Origin: Collinsella sp. OM04-5
Lineage (GTDB): Bacteria > Actinomycetota > Coriobacteriia > Coriobacteriales > Coriobacteriaceae
Length of the DNA: 64,000 bases
Assembly (NCBI RefSeq): GCF_003439125.1
Contig: NZ_QSUU01000001.1
Location: 1 to 64,000 of the forward strand
Direction: 5' to 3'
In this document: positions 32,512 through 40,910 of the stretch, one piece after another
Position numbering within the stretch: the stretch's first letter is position 1
How the letters are laid out: each line of letters starts with the position of its first letter
Notes under the pieces: generated by a model
What the model saw: the letters and a program-made list of their open reading frames with translations, nothing else
The model's database searches: none
What the model was told of the DNA's origin: nothing
Position numbers and translations under genes: made by a program

Positions 32512-35004
32512 ATGGCGGTGTCGCAACAGCCAAGTGCTATCGAGGTGCGCGGTGCACGTGTCCACAACCTCAAGGACATCGATATCGATATTCCGCTGGG
32601 AAAGCTCGTGGGTATTGCCGGCGTGTCGGGTTCGGGCAAGAGCTCGCTGGCGCTGGGGGTTCTGTATGCCGAGGGCTCGCGTCGTTATCTGGAGGCGCTC
32701 AGCACTTATACCCGCCGTCGGCTGACACAGGCAGAGCATGCTCAGGTGGACGAGGTGTTGCACGTGCCGGCGGCACTCGCATTGCATCAGCGTCCTAGTG
32801 TGCCAGGCGTGCGCTCGACCTTTGGCACCATGACCGAGCTCAACAATAGTCTGCGTCTGCTCTTTAGCCGTTGCGCCCATCACGTGTGCCCACATTGCGG
32901 GGCGCGCGTGGAGCCGAGCCTTAACGTGGCTGCAGGCCTGTCGCTCACGTGTCCGACATGTGGCCGCGAGTTCTACGCGCCGAGTGCCGAGGATTTGGCT
33001 TTCAATAGCGGCGGTGCATGTCCCACCTGTGGCGGTACCGGCGTCATGCGCGAGGTGGACGAGGCGAGCCTGGTGCCCGACGAGTCCAAGACTATCAACG
33101 AGGGCGCGGTGCTTCCTTGGGGCACACTCATGTGGGATCTGATGAAGCAGGTGGCTGGCGAGATGGGCGTGCGCACCGACGTGCCGTTTAACCAGCTCAC
33201 GCCTCAAGAGCGCGACATCGTGTTCCACGGTCCGGCGGTTAAAAAGCACATTCTCTACGTTCCCAAAAACGGCGAGGGCGCCACGCCGCTCGATTTTACC
33301 TATTACAACGCTGTCTATACCGTCGAGAATGCGCTCGCCAAGGTTAAGGACGACAAGGGCCTCAAGCGCGTGGCGCGCTTTTTGCGCGAGGGGCCATGCC
33401 GTGACTGTGGCGGCACGCGTCTCTCCGAGGCCGCACGCCATCCCCAGGTGCGCGGTATCAATCTGGCGCAGGCCGCGGCTATGACGCTGGGTGAGGCGAT
33501 TGAGTGGGTGCGCGGGGTGCCCGCATCCTTGCCGGCCGAGATGCAGCCCATGGCGACGGATATCTGCGATTCGTTTTTGAGCACGGCCCGTCGACTGGTC
33601 GATCTGGGCCTCGATTACCTTTCGCTCGACCGCGCCGGTGCCACGCTCTCCACGGGCGAGCGTCAGCGCGTGCAGCTCGCCCGCGTGGTGCGTAACCGAT
33701 CGACGGGCGTGCTCTATGTGCTGGACGAGCCCTCGATTGGCTTGCATCCTGCCAATGTCGACGGCCTGGTAGGCGTGATGCGCGATTTGGTGGATGACGG
33801 CAACACCGTGGTCGTTGTCGACCACGACACGCGCGTACTGGCGGAAGCCGACTATCTGGTCGAGATGGGCCCCGTTGCCGGAGCAGGCGGCGGCAATGTG
33901 ATCGCCGCGGGCGCGGTAGGCGAGGTCGAAGAATCGCAGGGCAGCCGCATCGCCCCATTTTTGCGCTCGGAGCCTGAGCGCTTGCGTCCGCAGGTGCCTG
34001 ACGACGAAATGTTTGACCGGGGCCATATCCGCATGGCGACCGATGCCATCCATACCGTCAAACCGCTCGAAGTCGATATCCCGCGCGGTCGCCTTGTCGC
34101 GGTGACGGGCGTTTCGGGTTCGGGTAAGACGACGTTGGTGCTCGAGACACTCATCCCGGCACTTAAGGCGCAGGCAGCCGGCGAGCGCCTGCCAAAACAC
34201 GTGCGTTGGGTCGATGCCGAGGGCATTGCACGTGCCAACCTGATAGACGCCACGCCCATCGGTGCCAACGTGCGTTCGACGGTAGCGACTTATGCCGACA
34301 TCCATGATGAACTGCGTCGCGCCTTCGCCCGCACGCCCGAGGCCAAGGCAGCCGGCTACAAGGCAGGCGCATTTAGCTACAACACTGGCGCTTTGCGCTG
34401 CCCTACGTGCGATGGCACGGGTTCGATATCGCTCGACGTGCAGTTTTTGCCCGACGTCGAGATCGTCTGCCCGGCATGTCGCGGCTCACGTTATGCAGAT
34501 GCGGCTTCGCATATCCATCGCGAGGGCAAGGACGGGAGCTTGCTGACGTTGCCGCAGCTTATGGACATGAGTGTGGACGAGGCCCTCGACGCCACGGTGG
34601 GACTCAAGAAGGTTCAGGCGCGCTTGCAGACCTTGCACGACCTGGGCTTGGGTTATCTCACACTTGGCGAGCCCACACCGGCGCTTTCGGGCGGCGAGGC
34701 GCAGCGTCTTAAGCTCGCGAGCGAGATGGGCCGCGTGCAGGATGATGCCGTGTTTGTGTTCGACGAGCCCACGATCGGCCTGCACCCGCTCGATGTTCAG
34801 GTGCTGCTGAGCGTGTTCGACGGTCTCGTTGCCAAGGGCGCCACGGTTATCGTGATCGAACACGACCTCGATCTTATCCGTAATGCCGATTACGTGATCG
34901 ACATGGGCCCGGGCGGCGGCGACGCAGGCGGACAAATCGTCTGTGTCGGCACGCCGGGCGACATCGCTGCCTGCTCCGCAAGCATCACCGGCCGCTACCT
35001 CTAA
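32512..35004 (+). CDS. Short UvrA paralogue (UvrA2-like ABC ATPase)
   Basis: The 830-residue protein has two ABC ATPase halves. The first has Walker A GVSGSGKSS (about 37-45), signature LSTGERQRVQLARV and Walker B VLDEPSIGLHP; the second has GVSGSGKTT, LSGGEAQRLKLAS and FVFDEPTIGLHP. Zinc clusters are present (CPHC...CPTC, CPTCDGTG...CPACRG). True UvrA is about 940 residues; this one is about 110 shorter, in the insertion region that includes the UvrB-binding part. Such UvrA2/class-II proteins occur in drug-producing and gut bacteria and are suspected to aid in tolerance of DNA-intercalating drugs. It lies between two R3 palindromes. GGAAGGGGAGCG precedes ATG 32512. Confidence 0.87.
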   Translation: MAVSQQPSAIEVRGARVHNLKDIDIDIPLGKLVGIAGVSGSGKSSLALGVLYAEGSRRYLEALSTYTRRRLTQAEHAQVDEVLHVPAALALHQRPSVPGVRSTFGTMTELNNSLRLLFSRCAHHVCPHCGARVEPSLNVAAGLSLTCPTCGREFYAPSAEDLAFNSGGACPTCGGTGVMREVDEASLVPDESKTINEGAVLPWGTLMWDLMKQVAGEMGVRTDVPFNQLTPQERDIVFHGPAVKKHILYVPKNGEGATPLDFTYYNAVYTVENALAKVKDDKGLKRVARFLREGPCRDCGGTRLSEAARHPQVRGINLAQAAAMTLGEAIEWVRGVPASLPAEMQPMATDICDSFLSTARRLVDLGLDYLSLDRAGATLSTGERQRVQLARVVRNRSTGVLYVLDEPSIGLHPANVDGLVGVMRDLVDDGNTVVVVDHDTRVLAEADYLVEMGPVAGAGGGNVIAAGAVGEVEESQGSRIAPFLRSEPERLRPQVPDDEMFDRGHIRMATDAIHTVKPLEVDIPRGRLVAVTGVSGSGKTTLVLETLIPALKAQAAGERLPKHVRWVDAEGIARANLIDATPIGANVRSTVATYADIHDELRRAFARTPEAKAAGYKAGAFSYNTGALRCPTCDGTGSISLDVQFLPDVEIVCPACRGSRYADAASHIHREGKDGSLLTLPQLMDMSVDEALDATVGLKKVQARLQTLHDLGLGYLTLGEPTPALSGGEAQRLKLASEMGRVQDDAVFVFDEPTIGLHPLDVQVLLSVFDGLVAKGATVIVIEHDLDLIRNADYVIDMGPGGGDAGGQIVCVGTPGDIAACSASITGRYL

Positions 35005-35009
35005 CCGAA

Positions 35010-35039
35010 TGTGACAAAGGGACTGTCCCTTTGTCACAT
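35010..35039 (-). repeat. Palindromic repeat R3, copy 3
   Basis: TGTGACAAAGGGA, loop CTG, TCCCTTTGTCACA. The stem is perfect. It starts 5 nt after the stop of the UvrA-like gene and lies in the same orientation as copy 2. Confidence 0.95.
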
Positions 35040-35081
35040 TCCCGTTAAAGCCAGCATCTGTCGGCATGGCGCTTGAACAGT

Positions 35082-35122
35082 TTTCGCGTGAGGGTCAAAA
35101 TGGCCTCAACCCATTCGCGAAA
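35082..35122. promoter_or_regulatory. Dyad upstream of the serine recombinase
   Basis: TTTCGCG (35082-35088) pairs with CGCGAAA (35116-35122), and GGGT with ACCC further in. It lies 72 nt before the recombinase gene. Candidate roles are a recombination (res-like) site or an operator; neither is proven. Confidence 0.45.
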
Positions 35123-35193
35123 TTTGCACGCCCTATAGTGAGTGGGCTCTCGCTTGAGCTGATGCTGCCAAGAGGCAGCCGATAGGGGCAATT

Positions 35194-35829
35194 ATGGACA
35201 ATCGAATCTTTGGGTATGCGCGTGTCTCTTCCGCAGACCAGAACCTGGGCCGCCAATTAGACGCGCTGGCAAGGTTTCCCGTGCAACGGAGCCAGATTTA
35301 TGCTGACAAGGCAAGCGGTAAGGACTTTAAGCGTCCCCAGTACCAGCGTCTTCTTCGCAGGCTGCGCGAAGGCGACGTTCTCGTGATCAAAAGTATCGAT
35401 CGTTTGGGCCGCAATTATCGTGAAGTCCTCGATGAGTGGCGACGCATCACGGTGGATAGGAATGCTGCCATCGTGGTGCTTGATATGCCATTGCTCGATA
35501 CGCGCGAGCAGCCTGATGGCATTACGGGAACGTTCATGGCGGATCTGGTTCTTCAAATCTTGAGCTATGTGGCGCAGCTAGAGCGCGAAAACATCAAGCA
35601 ACGCCAGGCGGAGGGCATCGCGTCGGCGCGTTTGCGTGGCGTGAAATTTGGAAGGCCGGCATTCGAACGCCCAGATAGCTATCGCGATGTCATCAAATTA
35701 TTCGAAGGGGGAGAGGTTACGAGGCGAGAGGCTGCTGCGCTTTTGAACGTCAGCGTCTCGACGTTCGATCGTTGGAGACGGGCGGACGCGACCAGTTTTG
35801 ACCGTTTGTCGTCTGCTCGTCCTCTTTAG
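35194..35829 (+). CDS. Serine recombinase, resolvase/invertase family
   Basis: The 211-residue protein has the resolvase core: the catalytic Ser in YARVSSADQN (Ser about 12-13), DKASGKDFKRPQYQRLLRRLREGD, IKSIDRLGRNY with two conserved Arg residues, and ERENIKQRQAEGI. A C-terminal helix-turn-helix (TRREAAALLNVSVSTFDRWRR) follows. Size matches Tn3-type resolvases and DNA invertases. It may act at the dyad just before it or at the R3 palindromes that frame this block; both are inference. TAGGGGCAATT precedes ATG 35194. Confidence 0.88.
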   Translation: MDNRIFGYARVSSADQNLGRQLDALARFPVQRSQIYADKASGKDFKRPQYQRLLRRLREGDVLVIKSIDRLGRNYREVLDEWRRITVDRNAAIVVLDMPLLDTREQPDGITGTFMADLVLQILSYVAQLERENIKQRQAEGIASARLRGVKFGRPAFERPDSYRDVIKLFEGGEVTRREAAALLNVSVSTFDRWRRADATSFDRLSSARPL

Positions 35830-35994
35830 CTAGACATTTTGACGAGGGGAGTTAATTACACAGAGCCCACTCCTTCCCTCGATGTTTATCCAGTTCACGC
35901 CCTTGAACCAAATAGTGCCACCGCGTTGCCAATTCGTCTGCTTTTTGACGAGGGCTATATATCGTGTTTTGTTTTGTATTTAAAGGAGGACGAA

Positions 35995-36807
35995 ATGAAA
36001 AGGCGTTATGGAATGGCTCTGGTGACCGCGCTATTTGCGATGGTGTTTTGTGGGGCGCTTCTGCTGAGCGGCTGTTCGCAGTCTGAGAAGAAAAATGATG
36101 AACCTGATTATGCCGATGACCGTGCAATGGCTGTGATTGCTCAAGGTTATCAAAAGCGGTCGGATTATATCGAATCGCTTGGAGAAGATGCTGATCTAAG
36201 CTCGAATAAAGTGCGAAAAGAGATAATTAAAACCGAGATCGATAACGACAAAGAACTCAAAAAGGCGCCTTTTAAAGACGCTAAGATGCAGGAAGATGTC
36301 ATCGCCTATCTCAACCTGCTTGACAATCAGCTTGATGTTACCAAGAAGTATGCGGAATCTGATCCTAAGTACTACGAGGAATGGGAAAAGGCCTACGACG
36401 CACGATCCGCACAGCTTAAGAAACTGGTCGATCGATATGACTTAACAGTCGATGACGAGTATCAAGATGAGTTTGACGAGCTAATTAAGAACGGTAGGAC
36501 CGTAGAGGAGAAGACGCATAACGATGAGGTTATCAACGGTTTGCTCTCATCGGCGAATTTTGAGAAAAGTGATGATGGCTACGGTCTCTATACGTACACC
36601 GCAATCGTCGAAAATACCTCTGACATATCGTTCGAAAACGTTTATCTAAACGTTGCCCTTTACGATGCCGATGGTGTGAGGGCGGAAGAATGCTACGCAG
36701 ATACATCTGCCTGGGCGCCTGGCGAGAAGGTGAAGTTTGAGGTAATGAGCGAGGTTGACGCCTCGAGGCTTGCGCCGACGGTGTCGGGTTACAGCGTCAA
36801 GGAATAG
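35995..36807 (+). CDS. FxLYD-domain lipoprotein
   Basis: The 270-residue protein starts with a lipoprotein signal peptide ending in LLSGC (about 24-28). The middle, acidic and Lys-rich, is predicted to be helical. The last 85 residues resemble the FxLYD beta-sandwich domain (YTAIVENTSDISFENVYLNVALYDADG), found on surface proteins of Gram-positives. It has much lower GC, with many AAA, GAT and AAT codons, than surrounding core genes. AAAGGAGGAC precedes ATG 35995. It is the first of four genes between the recombinase and the next R3 palindrome. Function unknown. Confidence 0.8.
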   Translation: MKRRYGMALVTALFAMVFCGALLLSGCSQSEKKNDEPDYADDRAMAVIAQGYQKRSDYIESLGEDADLSSNKVRKEIIKTEIDNDKELKKAPFKDAKMQEDVIAYLNLLDNQLDVTKKYAESDPKYYEEWEKAYDARSAQLKKLVDRYDLTVDDEYQDEFDELIKNGRTVEEKTHNDEVINGLLSSANFEKSDDGYGLYTYTAIVENTSDISFENVYLNVALYDADGVRAEECYADTSAWAPGEKVKFEVMSEVDASRLAPTVSGYSVKE

Positions 36808-36825
36808 TTCGCGGGAATTGAAAAG

Positions 36826-36860
36826 AAAGCGCGGCCGTTTTCTTTGAACGGTCGCGCTTT
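36826..36860 (+). terminator. Probable terminator after the FxLYD gene
   Basis: AAAGCGCGGCCGTT (36826-36839) pairs with AACGGTCGCGCTTT (36847-36860), with one mismatch. The T-run is limited to TTT inside the stem. Confidence 0.6.
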
Positions 36861-36951
36861 GCATTGAGCCGTTGACGGAATGATTCGTGCCATCATGCTC
36901 GCGCTGGAAGATGATGGGAACGTCGGGGCAATAAAGGAAAGGTGAAACAGG

Positions 36952-37596
36952 ATGGCAAAAACAAAATTTCTTACAACGATACCGCAAAAGGTTGCCTTTG
37001 GCGGGTTAGTCGTTGTTACGGTTCTAGCGGTTGCCTGGGGTATCTGGATGTCATTGACGCGTAATCCTACAACGATCAGCGATGATTCGATTCGCGAGGA
37101 GATCACGCCAGTCGTTAAGCTCGTGACGTACGAGTACAACTTCACCCAGCTGCTTTCAATTGATGAGGCGGGCAATCCGCTTGGGTGGGAAAACCCCTTT
37201 ACGTCTAAGCGATATGTCGCAACGATTGACGGCAAAGCTGACATCGGGATCGATGCCGATAAGATGAAGGTTACAATCGTACGGGCTAATATGGCCGATA
37301 AGAATTCAGAGGTCAAGAGCGTAAAGGTTATACTGCCTCACTCGGAGATCACCTCGTTCTCGACAGACCCCAATACGCTTAAGAAATATGTTGAGGACAA
37401 TGGCTTTCTTAACTGGAATCAAGTAAGCACGGATGATCTAAACACGTTATTGAAACAGGCAAAGAAAGAGCAGACCAAGAAGGTCAAGGAAAGCAATATG
37501 CTCCAAGAATCTGATGATAGAGCCTGCGCCCTTATCGAAAAACAGGTCAAAGCCTTATGCGGCGATGACGTCAATGTTGACGTTGCGTTTGAGTAG
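36952..37596 (+). CDS. DUF4230-family membrane-anchored protein
   Basis: The 214-residue protein has one hydrophobic helix at about 12-33 (VAFGGLVVVTVLAVAWGIWMSL) and a soluble part that matches the DUF4230 family: IREEITPVVKLVTYEYNFTQLL, YVATIDGKADIGIDADKMKV and VKVILPHSEITSF. The family is widespread and lacks an assigned function. The protein should be held at the membrane with most of it outside. It is the start of a close set: a 43-aa frame begins 11 nt after it and the 353-aa gene soon after. GAAAGGTG lies before ATG 36952. Confidence 0.8.
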   Translation: MAKTKFLTTIPQKVAFGGLVVVTVLAVAWGIWMSLTRNPTTISDDSIREEITPVVKLVTYEYNFTQLLSIDEAGNPLGWENPFTSKRYVATIDGKADIGIDADKMKVTIVRANMADKNSEVKSVKVILPHSEITSFSTDPNTLKKYVEDNGFLNWNQVSTDDLNTLLKQAKKEQTKKVKESNMLQESDDRACALIEKQVKALCGDDVNVDVAFE

Positions 37597-37607
37597 GGGT
37601 GAATAGC

Positions 37608-37739
37608 ATGTTGGATAAACGGCAACAGATCGCTGGGGCCGGCTCGCTTCTGATCGGGCACTACACCACCTTTCTCGACACTACCTTCAACTCGGCATTT
37701 GGCGATGAATATACGGTTGATTTCGACTATCGGAAATAG
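37608..37739 (+). CDS. Small 43-aa protein in the DUF4230 gene set
   Basis: The frame encodes 43 residues with mixed polar and aromatic content (IGHYTTFLDTTFNSAFGDEYTVDFDY). It starts 11 nt after the DUF4230 gene and ends 9 nt before the 353-aa gene, filling the gap between them exactly as operon genes do. TAGGGGTGA lies before ATG 37608. No family is recognised; it may be a genuine small protein or a translational bridge between its neighbours. Confidence 0.5.
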   Translation: MLDKRQQIAGAGSLLIGHYTTFLDTTFNSAFGDEYTVDFDYRK

Positions 37740-37748
37740 GAGGTCACA

Positions 37749-38810
37749 ATGGAGGATAAAGACGATCTGGCTGTTGTCGAAAGGGAGGAGCCGCCGCGAC
37801 ATAAGCAGAGTTTTGATATCCGTAAGGCCGCTGCCGGGTTGGTTGATGGCGCCGGAAGCGCGATGGCGGGCGCGGTTGCAACCGTACAGAAAGTTGCCGA
37901 TGGTGCAATGCGTGCTGCAACTCCGCTGGTCGATGACGCCTTGGCAGCTATTGCTGATGCGGCCGATGGTGCGGCAGGTACTGCTGCGGATATCGGTGAC
38001 GCGGTCAACGATTGGGCATACCAGCAGCAGCTTAATAGATACAGGCCGGTAACCAAGGAGACCTATCAGAGTCCTTCATTCCATTTGCCGAACATGATTC
38101 GAATTGTTGACGGAAATGAGCGCCGGGGCATCGACGCCTGTAGAGATGCTATTGGTTGGCTGGATACTGTTAAGGGCACGCAGATTTTCAATCTGTACCG
38201 CGAGGCAATCGGGGATAGCGAATTGTCTTTCTATCCTAAACCATCTCTTTACTCCACATATTACATAGATGCTTTTGATCGGTCTCGCTTTGTTGACCTT
38301 GACTCTTATTTTGCAACCATGCAACAAGACAAGATGGCCGAGTTGAGACGGATTGCGTTCATGCTTGGCGCGAAGCGCTGCAAGCTGGAGGTGACGGAGT
38401 ACGAGGAAACTCGGCGAGGCCGCCAGGTTAAGGGAAATGCCAAGGCGGGAAAGAAGGGCTCGGTTCGAATCGACGGTTCCTTGAGCGATTCAACGAGAAG
38501 CGAGAAGAAAATTCTGTTTACACAGGAATTTGAGGGCGACATGGTTCCACAGCGCCCTGAGCTCCATTGGTATGCCCATGACTCAGATGTTCTCTTGTTA
38601 ATTGAGACGAGATGTGGTGGAGAGGATAAAAACAAGGCGAAGAGCTATCGGGTCGAATTGAAAAGTGAAACGGCCATGACCATGTCTGTATCACTTGCTA
38701 TGGCTATCGACGAGGCATGCAGCAAACTGAACATAAGGGCGAATTCGAGCCTGACAAGCCAAGCTAAGCGAGAACTCCGGCAATCATTTGTATTTGAAGT
38801 TGAATTCTGA
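37749..38810 (+). CDS. Unrecognised 353-aa protein with Ala-rich N-terminal repeat region
   Basis: Residues about 20-90 are rich in Ala, Val, Gly and Asp with an amphipathic periodicity (AAAGLVDGAGSAMAGAVATV, ATPLVDDALAAIADAADGAA). The rest (90-353) is mixed, with basic and beta-rich parts and no recognised domain; a segment around 225-250 is Lys/Gly-rich. No signal peptide is visible, so it is probably cytosolic, although the first part could bind a membrane surface (inference). AGGAGG lies 6 nt before ATG 37749, which ensures good translation. Together with the DUF4230 and 43-aa genes it seems to form one operon. Codon use is AT-richer than the core. Confidence 0.75.
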   Translation: MEDKDDLAVVEREEPPRHKQSFDIRKAAAGLVDGAGSAMAGAVATVQKVADGAMRAATPLVDDALAAIADAADGAAGTAADIGDAVNDWAYQQQLNRYRPVTKETYQSPSFHLPNMIRIVDGNERRGIDACRDAIGWLDTVKGTQIFNLYREAIGDSELSFYPKPSLYSTYYIDAFDRSRFVDLDSYFATMQQDKMAELRRIAFMLGAKRCKLEVTEYEETRRGRQVKGNAKAGKKGSVRIDGSLSDSTRSEKKILFTQEFEGDMVPQRPELHWYAHDSDVLLLIETRCGGEDKNKAKSYRVELKSETAMTMSVSLAMAIDEACSKLNIRANSSLTSQAKRELRQSFVFEVEF

Positions 38811-38919
38811 TGTGTGGGGACCATTTGCTGCGGGGTTCCTGTCCTTTACGGGGTAGAAGCATAGAAACCCATACGGTGCAACTCAGTAAAAGTTAGTAAT
38901 ATACTGGCATCTTTTCTAG

Positions 38920-38957
38920 TTAAAAGCGTTTAAAACCGGTTAATTCCATTTAAATCA
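38920..38957. other. Phased A/T tracts (possible bent DNA)
   Basis: TTAAAA, TTTAAAA, TTAATT and TTTAAAT occur at about 38920, 38930, 38940 and 38949, one helical turn apart. Such spacing predicts intrinsic curvature. It lies directly before R3 copy 4 at the border of the accessory block. Confidence 0.6.
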
Positions 38958-38969
38958 GTAGGTGCAATA

Positions 38970-38999
38970 TGTGACAAAGGGACAGTCCCTTTGTCACAT
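38970..38999 (+). repeat. Palindromic repeat R3, copy 4
   Basis: TGTGACAAAGGGA, loop CAG, TCCCTTTGTCACA. The stem is perfect. On the minus strand it supplies the TGA stop (38994-38996) of trmL. Orientation is as copy 1, opposite to copies 2 and 3. Confidence 0.95.
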
Positions 39000-39593
39000 G
39001 CCGGGGAAGCCTGTCTGGCGGAGGGCCTCGTAGAGGACGATGGCGGCGCTGTTGGAGAGGTTGAGGGCGCTGATGCGGTAGTCGTCCGGGTCTACAAAGT
39101 TGCCGCAGATATCCTGCTGAAGGATGGCCTCGTGGCTGTCCTCGGTATGTCCGAGCGACTCTTCGTGGGCTCCCCAGGCCTCGGCATTATCGAGTGAGTC
39201 GCAATCGCGCAGCATAGGAATGCGCTCGCAGCGCTCAGGCGCCGCTGCGAGCAGCTCTTCGGGAATCCCCGAGCTCTCGCTGCCAAAGACCAGATAGTCA
39301 CCGTCGCGGTAGGTGCTTTGCGCATAGGTGCGGCGTGCCTTTTTGGTCAGCAGATGCAGGCACTCGTCGGCGGGGGAGAGGCCGTTGCGCGCAAGAAAAT
39401 CCTCCCAGCCGGCATAGGTCGTCACGTCCAAGTTTTGCCAGTAGCCCAGGCCGGCGCGACGCACCGTCTTGTCGTCGAGCGAAAAGCCCAGTGGCTCCAC
39501 CAGATGCAGGCGGGCGCCGGTAACCACGCAGGTGCGGCCGATATTGCCCGTATTGGCCGGAATCTCGGGCGCATACAGCACGATATTGAACAT
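38994..39593 (-). CDS. trmL: tRNA (cytidine/uridine-34 2'-O)-methyltransferase, TrmL-like SPOUT protein
   Basis: The 199-residue protein has the SPOUT knot: NIVLYAPEIPANTGNIGRTC at the start, LVFGSESSGIPEELL in the middle and the C-terminal RISALNLSNSAAIVLYEALRQTGF, as in TrmL, which methylates the wobble base of tRNA-Leu. It carries an insert of about 25 residues (LDNAEAWGAHEESLGHTEDS) just before the last motif; usual members are about 155 residues. The stop codon TGA is part of the R3 palindrome, so the repeat defines the C-terminus. Confidence 0.87.
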   Translation of the reverse strand: MFNIVLYAPEIPANTGNIGRTCVVTGARLHLVEPLGFSLDDKTVRRAGLGYWQNLDVTTYAGWEDFLARNGLSPADECLHLLTKKARRTYAQSTYRDGDYLVFGSESSGIPEELLAAAPERCERIPMLRDCDSLDNAEAWGAHEESLGHTEDSHEAILQQDICGNFVDPDDYRISALNLSNSAAIVLYEALRQTGFPGM

Positions 39594-39617
39594 GAATCTC
39601 CTTGGCTCAGAATGAAA

Positions 39618-39654
39618 AACCACCACGAAGGGGACAGGCACCTTCGTGGTGGTT
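39618..39654. repeat. 14-bp perfect hairpin with GGGAC-type loop
   Basis: AACCACCACGAAGG (39618-39631), loop GGACAGGCA, CCTTCGTGGTGGTT (39641-39654). It lies between the starts and ends of two same-strand genes. Its loop shares the GGGACAG core with R2 and R3. Confidence 0.9.
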
Positions 39655-39693
39655 AGGCGGTTACGTGGGCGGAAAACGCTCGCTTCGATAACC

Positions 39694-40824
39694 CTAGGCG
39701 CGGTGCCAGTCGGTCAGGCAGGCATCGAGGGCGGCGATGAGCGCGTCCTTGTCCATGTGACGGCCGATGATGCACAGGCTCGTCATGCGGTCGCCCGTCT
39801 CGTCGTCCCAAATCTGCATGATCTCGGGGTTCTCGTCGATAATCTTCTGCTTTTCGCCCTCAGGCGCAGAATCGACAAACAGACCGTTCTCCATCAGGCG
39901 CATCTGGTGGCCGGCCTGCTCAAACATGTAGCACATGTCCGGATTGCCGTTCTGCCACAGCGGGCCCTTGACGCGAATGACCTCGTCGGGCCACTCCTGC
40001 TCAACAAAATCGGTGAACTTCTGCAGGTCAAACGGCTTGCGGCGCGAGTACACAAAGGTCTCGATGTCGTACTCGAGCACCTCGGGGTCGTCGTGCTCCT
40101 CGGGATGCTCCATGGCCTCGATCCAAGCGGCGGAGTTGTAGGCGCGCATAAAGTCGAAGCGGCCGGTGTCGAGCAGCTCCTCCATGGGGACCTCGCCGTT
40201 TTGGGCTTCGACGATCACGGCGTCCTTCTGCAGGCTGCGCACAATGGCCTTGAGCTCTGCGATCTGCTCGGGGGTGACGGTGTCAGTCTTATTAAGAATC
40301 AGCGTGGAGCAAAACTCGATCTGCTGGATGAGCAGGCTCTCGATGTCGTCCTCGTCGATATCCTCGGCCAGCAGGTCGCGGCCGCCGTTGAACTCGTCGT
40401 ACATGCGGGCGCAGTCGACCACGGCCACGATGTTGTCGAGCGCGAGCTTGGGCTCGCCGCCCACCTTGGCCTCGTCGCAGAAGCTCGAGATGGTGTAGGC
40501 GATGGGGATAGGCTCGCAAATACCCGAGGCCTCGATGATGATGTAGTCGAACTTGCCCGAATCGGCGATGCCCTGCAGCTGGTTGGCCAGGTCGTCCGAA
40601 AGCGTGCAGCAGATGCAGCCGTTGGTAAGCGGGATAAGGTCGTCGGTCTCGGAAAGGCCGCCGTCGGCGATAAGGCTGGCGTCGACGTTGATCTCGCCGA
40701 TATCGTTGACGATCACGGCGGCGCGGATGCCGCCGTCGTTGGCGAGGATGTGGTTGAGCAGCGTGGTCTTGCCGGCACCGAGGTATCCGGTAAGCATGAT
40801 GATCTTCACGGGTTTGTTGGGCAT
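39694..40824 (-). CDS. CobW/COG0523-family GTPase, probable metallochaperone
   Basis: The 376-residue protein has Walker A GYLGAGKTTLLNHIL (about 13-20), the hallmark metal-binding CxCC in NGCICCTL, the Walker B-like IEASGI and NKTD. The C-terminal CobW domain includes YSRRKPFDL. COG0523 proteins insert zinc, cobalt or other metals into target enzymes. No Zur box or His-rich tail is visible. AAAGGAGGGCAC precedes ATG 40824, better supported than the ATG at 40845. Confidence 0.85.
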   Translation of the reverse strand: MPNKPVKIIMLTGYLGAGKTTLLNHILANDGGIRAAVIVNDIGEINVDASLIADGGLSETDDLIPLTNGCICCTLSDDLANQLQGIADSGKFDYIIIEASGICEPIPIAYTISSFCDEAKVGGEPKLALDNIVAVVDCARMYDEFNGGRDLLAEDIDEDDIESLLIQQIEFCSTLILNKTDTVTPEQIAELKAIVRSLQKDAVIVEAQNGEVPMEELLDTGRFDFMRAYNSAAWIEAMEHPEEHDDPEVLEYDIETFVYSRRKPFDLQKFTDFVEQEWPDEVIRVKGPLWQNGNPDMCYMFEQAGHQMRLMENGLFVDSAPEGEKQKIIDENPEIMQIWDDETGDRMTSLCIIGRHMDKDALIAALDACLTDWHRA

Positions 40825-40910
40825 GTGCCCTCCTTTGTTAGACATGGCTTACAGTTGAATCTTATGCCAAACGCCTGCTCTTATACCCACGCGCCGACAA
40901 ATAACACAGG

